A DNA stretch of 64,000 nucleotides, from the NCBI RefSeq assembly GCF_014698795.1, contig NZ_JACJTR010000002.1, positions 372,001-436,000 on the forward strand, given 5' to 3'. Within the stretch, counting starts at the first letter, position 1. The number at the start of each line of letters is the position of its first letter. A program made the translations under genes and the position numbers. The notes beneath the pieces are model-generated. The model saw only the letters and a list, made by a program, of their open reading frames with translations. It was not told where the DNA came from and did not search any database. The DNA comes from Nostoc sp. FACHB-892. Lineage in GTDB: Bacteria > Cyanobacteriota > Cyanobacteriia > Cyanobacteriales > Nostocaceae. Below are positions 59,681 to 64,000 of this stretch, one piece after another.

Positions 59681-60656
59681 AATAAGAGTCTATCAAGGTA
59701 GCAGAGCGAATAGGGCGACCTAATTGATACTGAGCATACTGGCGCAAAATCTGCTCAACAGATAACCAGTGATGATCTCTAGCACCATCAATTTGCATTA
59801 TCTCTGGTTGTGACAGATGTTGAAGCAAAGCCAGTTCCATAGCACCCGGACGACTAGAAATTACAGGTATTTCTTGCCGATGCACAACAACGGTTTGAGC
59901 ATGGGGTATAGGGAATGGGGCACTTGTACTAAGCTTTGCTGGTGGCGCAGCATCTTGTAAAGAAGTATGGGGCACTTGTACTGAGCTTTGCCGTTGGCGC
60001 AGCCTCTCGTAGAGAACTATTTGGTTATTAATCTCCCCCTCTCCCCCTCTTCCTCTCTCTTCCTCTCTTCGTAAACGTTCCCTAGTTTCTAAGCAAACTG
60101 TCCCACCCGCAGGGATGCTAAATCCTACCTGCCAGTTGGGGTCTGTAAAATCTGGGTTGAGGGGGCGCCCAGATAGGCAACATACTTGCACTTGCGGCGT
60201 TACTCCTGCTAAGGCTAAAAGGTGAAACACTCCATGAGCCAGATGAGCCAAAACACCAGATGCATTTGCACTAGACAACGCCTCCAACCGATGGAGATGT
60301 TCATTGAACAACTCATAAAGTTCTTCTTGGGGTTGTTCGCTCAAAGCTTGACACAAGACTATTTCTGCTAAATACTGGCTGGCAGCCAATTTTCCCAAAT
60401 CTTTAGCTAGGCCAGGATAAGTTTTTAACGTCTGTGCTTGAGTAATTTTATCAAGCGATCGCCCTTTCGCAATCAATAGTTCATTCACAACGAACATACC
60501 ACTCCTGCCACCCAGGCTGGAGTTGTGCTTGCGTGCCCCTGGGGCCACTGCTCGAATCAGACCGAATTCTGGTGTCAAAATCGTCACTATTTTATCCGAT
60601 TCTCCTAGCACCTGGGTTTTAAGATTAATTCCGGTTGCTTTGTAGGTTCTACTCAT
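59652..60656 (-). CDS. recO: DNA repair protein RecO
   Basis: The 334-residue protein has the RecO N-terminal OB fold ([39 protein letters not shown]) and a helical domain with [14 protein letters not shown] and [13 protein letters not shown]. Between about residues 196 and 266 an insertion (low-complexity [11 protein letters not shown] then repeat-encoded sequence) lengthens it relative to usual RecO (about 250-290). RecO loads RecA with RecR. It overlaps the MFS gene. Confidence 0.93.
   Translation of the reverse strand: MSRTYKATGINLKTQVLGESDKIVTILTPEFGLIRAVAPGARKHNSSLGGRSGMFVVNELLIAKGRSLDKITQAQTLKTYPGLAKDLGKLAASQYLAEIVLCQALSEQPQEELYELFNEHLHRLEALSSANASGVLAHLAHGVFHLLALAGVTPQVQVCCLSGRPLNPDFTDPNWQVGFSIPAGGTVCLETRERLRREEERGRGGEGEINNQIVLYERLRQRQSSVQVPHTSLQDAAPPAKLSTSAPFPIPHAQTVVVHRQEIPVISSRPGAMELALLQHLSQPEIMQIDGARDHHWLSVEQILRQYAQYQLGRPIRSATLIDSYFAANHDATV
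59917..60016. repeat. Two 48-bp repeats, 52 bp apart, inside recO
   Basis: Copies at 59917-59964 and 59969-60016 share GGGGCACTTGTACT-AGCTTTGC and GGCGCAGC with a few differences. The 52-bp period is not a multiple of three, so the copies are read in different frames. They are part of the recO insertion. Confidence 0.75.
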
Positions 60657-60742
60657 TAGTCATTGGTCATTAGTCATTAGTCATTAGTCATTAGTCATTG
60701 GTCATTCTTCAATTGCAAAGGACAAAGGACAAATGACAAATG
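60657..60742. repeat. STRR spacer deoC-recO (TTAGTCA and TGACAAA)
   Basis: About six GTCATTAGTCATTGG-type heptamers, then AAAGGACAAAGGACAAATGAC units, between deoC and the recO start. Confidence 0.75.
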
Positions 60743-60743
60743 A

Positions 60744-61439
60744 CTATTCACCCTTTCCCAGGTTATCGCGCTGGCGGATCAAATCGATACCGCGAGATGT
60801 GCCTAATCTAGTAGCACCCGCTACGATTAAGTCTAGAGCTTGATTGATAGTGTGGATACCACCTGAAGCCTTAATTCCTACTTTTTCTTTTGCCAATTCC
60901 TGCAAAAGTCGTACATCTGCCACTGTTGCACCACCATTCCAGCCTGTACTAGTTTTTAAGAATGCTGCTCCCGCCTCCATAGCTATTTCAGCAGCTATTT
61001 TTTTTTCGGCATCTGTCAATAGGTTGGTTTCCAAAATTACCTTGACAGTTTGCCCAGTCTCTTCACAAATTTCGGCAATTTCCCGGTGAACTTCTTCAGT
61101 TTTACCAGCTTTCAACCAGCCCAAGTTCATAACCACATCCAACTCAGTGGCTCCATTCTCCGCCGCTTCTTGAGCTTCATACAGTTTCACTGCTGAAGTC
61201 GTCGCACCAGAGGGAAAACCAATTACTGTACAGACTTTTGGATTCTTGCCGTGCAAGAGTTCCACTGCTTGTTTAACATAGGCGGGGTACAAGCAAACCG
61301 CCGCAAAATTGAATCTGTATGCTTCTTCACACCACTGCTTAACCTGCTCTGGAGTAGCTGTTGGCGTTAACAGGGCGTGATCGATAAATGGCGCAATATC
61401 AATATTCGGATAGTCTGCTGCCATCGTGTCTTCTGCCAC
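60744..61439 (-). CDS. deoC: Deoxyribose-phosphate aldolase
   Basis: The 231-residue TIM barrel has the Schiff-base Lys in FLKTSTGW, the KASGGI block with a second Lys, and [20 protein letters not shown]. It splits deoxyribose 5-phosphate. An ATG at 61424 ([18 protein letters not shown]) may be the true start, five residues later. It lies upstream of recO in the same direction. Confidence 0.95.
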   Translation of the reverse strand: MAEDTMAADYPNIDIAPFIDHALLTPTATPEQVKQWCEEAYRFNFAAVCLYPAYVKQAVELLHGKNPKVCTVIGFPSGATTSAVKLYEAQEAAENGATELDVVMNLGWLKAGKTEEVHREIAEICEETGQTVKVILETNLLTDAEKKIAAEIAMEAGAAFLKTSTGWNGGATVADVRLLQELAKEKVGIKASGGIHTINQALDLIVAGATRLGTSRGIDLIRQRDNLGKGE

Positions 61440-61595
61440 TAATTGATTATTAAACTTTATAAAAAATTAAAACATTTCTTATATATATATTAAACCATAT
61501 TTATTACGAGTTTATTCTGCAAAGAAGTTACTGACTTCTCTTGGATGTTGGGTTATGTAGATGTCGCGGAGTTACTGTGAGTGTTTAAGTTGACA

Positions 61596-62774
61596 TTAGG
61601 CAGTAGTAAGCTTAGAAATATCAACAGTATTTGTCATGCCAGTTCCTAAAAAGTGAAAAATAGTTTTAGCTAACGCCTTCGATGCCAAATATGGTACGCC
61701 ATTACCAATAGTCTTAAACATATTCGTGAGAGACATATTCTCTGGAAGTACAAAATTTGCAGGTAAAGATTGTATTGCTAAAGCTTCCGCCACAGATATT
61801 CGCCGGATTTTATAGGGATGCAAATGAACTTCATTATTTCCATAACAAGCTGTCGGAGAATAACGCCATCTGTGAAGACGCTTGAAAGATTTTTTAGAAT
61901 CATCTCCTTCATCAATAGCAGCAAATCTTGTAATACCTGCCCTTGGTTGAAAGCAGTTTTCTGCATTGGGATGCTTTAGCACATTATTTTTTCTAAACCA
62001 GTATTCAACTGTTAATTCTTGAGGTATACCGTCAGGGCAAGGGATGATAGAGTTTTCTTGGAATGGTTCGCACTTACGCCAAGGATAAGCAAAAACCTTT
62101 GCTTGAGGATATAAAATCTGATTGTTCCAAGGAAAAATCTCTTCAGGTAGTAACTTTTCACTACTGATTTTTATTCCTCTATCCTTGATAAAACTATTTC
62201 GGAAACCAATGAGAATAATTCTTTCTCTATCTTGGGGTACGCCATATTCGATAGCATTAATTAATCGCTCTGTTAATATGTAGCCTGCTTCCAGTAATTG
62301 TTGCTTGAGCGATTCAAAAAATAAACGGTGCTTTGTTGTTTTCCATAATCCCTTAACGTTCTCAAATAAAAAGAAATCTGGAAGGTTGCGGCAAATTAAT
62401 TCAATGTAAGAAGCAGAAAGCTTGCCATTATCTCCTAAACGTCCTCTATTTTTACCGCCAATAGAAAAATCAGGACAAGGAGGCCCCCCAATAAAACCGA
62501 CAATATTATTAGATTTACGACAGTCTTCTACTAACTCCCGTAGGTGTTGTGTTTGCAAACTTTCGAGAAGTTTGGTGATATCTCCTGCTTCTCCTTCATG
62601 ATACCCGTATTTTGGCAACGGTAGATTAAGAAACTGCCGTGAATAGCGGTATGCAGCTATGAATGGTGAAAAAATTTCATTGACGTAAACAATGTTAAAA
62701 CCACTGGTTTCAAAACCTAAATCCAGGAATCCGGAACCAGCAAAAAAGGAGAAAATACAAGGGCGATCGCTCAT
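61596..62774 (-). CDS. C5-cytosine DNA methyltransferase, apparently solitary
   Basis: The 392-residue protein has motif I (FSFFAGSGFLDLGFETSGF), motif IV GGPPCPDFSIGG with the catalytic Cys100, motif VI ENVKG, motif VIII PQDRERIIL and motif X GNGVPYLASKALA. It methylates C5 of a cytosine in an unknown target. The usual PCQ after the catalytic Cys is PCPD, a known variant. No restriction enzyme gene is next to it. It ends the deoC side with a 156-base spacer. Confidence 0.93.
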   Translation of the reverse strand: MSDRPCIFSFFAGSGFLDLGFETSGFNIVYVNEIFSPFIAAYRYSRQFLNLPLPKYGYHEGEAGDITKLLESLQTQHLRELVEDCRKSNNIVGFIGGPPCPDFSIGGKNRGRLGDNGKLSASYIELICRNLPDFFLFENVKGLWKTTKHRLFFESLKQQLLEAGYILTERLINAIEYGVPQDRERIILIGFRNSFIKDRGIKISSEKLLPEEIFPWNNQILYPQAKVFAYPWRKCEPFQENSIIPCPDGIPQELTVEYWFRKNNVLKHPNAENCFQPRAGITRFAAIDEGDDSKKSFKRLHRWRYSPTACYGNNEVHLHPYKIRRISVAEALAIQSLPANFVLPENMSLTNMFKTIGNGVPYLASKALAKTIFHFLGTGMTNTVDISKLTTA

Positions 62775-63069
62775 TTAATAATTAGTATTGAGAAACAGCC
62801 TTACAGTCTTAATTAATATCAGAATATATAGGGATTATACTTACGTACCAGTCAAAAAATAGCAATTTTAAGATTGCTATAAAAGTAAAAAAAAATTCAC
62901 AGTTTCTCTAAGTATTTAGTATCAAAGTTTATTTAATCTTTAAATAAAATACCTGACATAAAAACAGTCTGAAGTCACAATTAAATATAGGAGTTTCTAA
63001 ACTCTGAATCATATTTAAGACAAATATTTGTCATTAAATAAAAAGCCGGACTATTTCGGACTAATTTTT
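62775..63069. other. AT-rich spacer, no gene seen
   Basis: Contains no coding frame or repeat that I recognise. It is the divergent promoter region of the methyltransferase and the WcaI-like gene. Confidence 0.5.
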
Positions 63070-64000
63070 ATGCGAATTTTAATTTACTCCTACAACTACT
63101 ATCCAGAGCCAATTGGTATTGCCCCACTGATGACTGAATTAGCAGAGGGACTAGTGAAGCGTGGGCATGAAGTGCGTGTAGTCACTGCTATGCCCAATTA
63201 CCCTGAGCGTCAAATTTACCGGGAGTATCGGGGCAAGTGGTATCTCAACGAATATAAAAATGGCGTTCAAATCCAACGCAGTTACGTTTGGATTCGTCCT
63301 CAACCCAACCTATTAGATCGGATATTACTAGATGCTAGTTTCGTTGTCACTAGCTTTGTGCCCGCCCTCATCGGTTGGCGCCCAGATGTGATTCTTTCAA
63401 CATCACCATCCTTGCCAAGCTGTGTACCAGTTGCTCTTTTAGGATGGTTACGTGCCTGTCCTGTGATCTTAAATCTACAAGATATATTACCAGAAGCAGC
63501 CATCCACGTCGGTCTACTGAAAAATAAATTACTTATAAAGTTATTTACAGTGTTGGAAAAGTTTGCGTACCACACTGCTAGTAAAATTAGCGTCATCGCC
63601 GATGGGTTTGTGGATAATTTACGAGCTAAGGGCGTAGAAGCTGACAAAATTGTGCAAATTCCCAACTGGGTTGATGTAAATTTTATTCGTCCTTTGCCTA
63701 AAGAAAATAATCCTTTCCGCGCAGTACATAACCTGAATGGCAAATTTGTAGTACTTTATTCTGGCAACATTGCCCTAACCCAAGGTTTAGAAAGCGTTGT
63801 CAAAGCTGCTTCTGTGTTGCGCCATATCCCAGATATTGTTTTTGTCATCGTTGGAGAGGCAAAAGGTTTACAGCGATTGCAACAAGAATGTTTAGACTGT
63901 GGGGCAGATAATGTTTTGCTACTGCCATTTCAACCCCGCAAATCTTTGCCACAAATGTTGGCAGCTGCTGATGTTGGCTTGGTGGTGCAAAAGAAAAATG
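63070..64000 (+). CDS. WcaI-like family 4 glycosyltransferase (cut by window end)
   Basis: From ATG 63070 the frame is open to the window end (310 codons). It begins MRILIYSYNYYPEPIGIAPL, has VVTAMPNYPERQIYREYRG, LNLQDILPEAAIHVGL, VIADGFVDNLRAKGV, IPNWVDVNFIRPLP and LYSGNIALTQGLES, the order of colanic-acid-type WcaI glycosyltransferases. It would take part in extracellular polysaccharide or lipid-linked glycan synthesis. The rest of the C-terminal domain is outside the window. Confidence 0.88.
   Translation, partial: MRILIYSYNYYPEPIGIAPLMTELAEGLVKRGHEVRVVTAMPNYPERQIYREYRGKWYLNEYKNGVQIQRSYVWIRPQPNLLDRILLDASFVVTSFVPALIGWRPDVILSTSPSLPSCVPVALLGWLRACPVILNLQDILPEAAIHVGLLKNKLLIKLFTVLEKFAYHTASKISVIADGFVDNLRAKGVEADKIVQIPNWVDVNFIRPLPKENNPFRAVHNLNGKFVVLYSGNIALTQGLESVVKAASVLRHIPDIVFVIVGEAKGLQRLQQECLDCGADNVLLLPFQPRKSLPQMLAAADVGLVVQKKN

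Noticed and set aside
63300..63743. Long minus-strand frame opposite the WcaI-like gene
   Set aside because: It is the shadow of a well-conserved glycosyltransferase frame that runs to the window end.

Overview
The window reads as the chromosome of a filamentous, Nostoc/Anabaena-like cyanobacterium. Evidence includes photosystem II genes (psbN, psbH), ndhN, PSRP-3 (Ycf65), an atpB-atpE pair separate from the rest of the ATP synthase, a CYP110-type P450, many HIP1 octamers (GCGATCGC) and many short tandem heptanucleotide repeats (STRRs) plus hairpin-forming interspersed repeats in the spacers. Gene identities come from reading translated sequence by eye; no database search was run.

Layout. 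1-3.2 kb: 3' end of a GH38 alpha-mannosidase, psbN/psbH (opposed), tatA, pth, rpsU. 4-13.5 kb: a stomatin-like SPFH protein, folP and tpiA, a DUF697 GTPase, an Rpn-family gene broken by one amber codon, a repeat-built TM protein of the MscS-channel type, an SRPBCC protein, a SirB1-type protein and two small membrane proteins. 14-17.3 kb: atpB-atpE, a decayed kinase/WD40 gene and PSRP-3. 17.5-29.7 kb: mostly single genes (HAD phosphatase, P450, TPR protein, ruvB, hisF, tRNA-Ala(GGC), SGNH hydrolase, AMIN protein, DUF3172 protein, ABC-2 permease, GNAT, ndhN).

30.6-48.6 kb: a long, essentially one-directional ribosomal superoperon: rplC-rplD-rplW-rplB-rpsS-rplV-rpsC-rplP-rpmC-rpsQ-rplN-rplX-rplE-rpsH-rplF-rplR-rpsE-rplO-secY-adk-infA-rpmJ-rpsM-rpsK-rpoA-rplQ-truA-rplM-rpsI-rpmE-prfA. 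rpsJ, rpsN, rpmD and rpsD are not in it, as expected for cyanobacteria. It is preceded by about 950 bases without a gene, the last 600 of which can fold into a chain of hairpins, and at least ten of its spacers carry STRR arrays.

48.6-64 kb: accessory and housekeeping genes mixed: an unknown ORF, an XRE regulator with a candidate operator, the relic of a DNA methyltransferase next to an intact Rpn/DUF2887 gene, ABC-F ATPase, gpmI, secG, a metalloprotease, a HigA-antitoxin relic, a GT4 glycosyltransferase, an MFS protein overlapping recO, deoC, an apparently solitary C5 cytosine methyltransferase, and a WcaI-like glycosyltransferase cut by the window end.

I found no CRISPR array, prophage or intact transposase. 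The most notable signals are the structured leader before rplC, the STRR hairpins inside the ribosomal operon, repeats inserted in frame into coding genes (mannosidase, recO), an S3 tail written by HIP1 sites, and several relics of defence or toxin-antitoxin genes, two of which are killed by a single stop codon.
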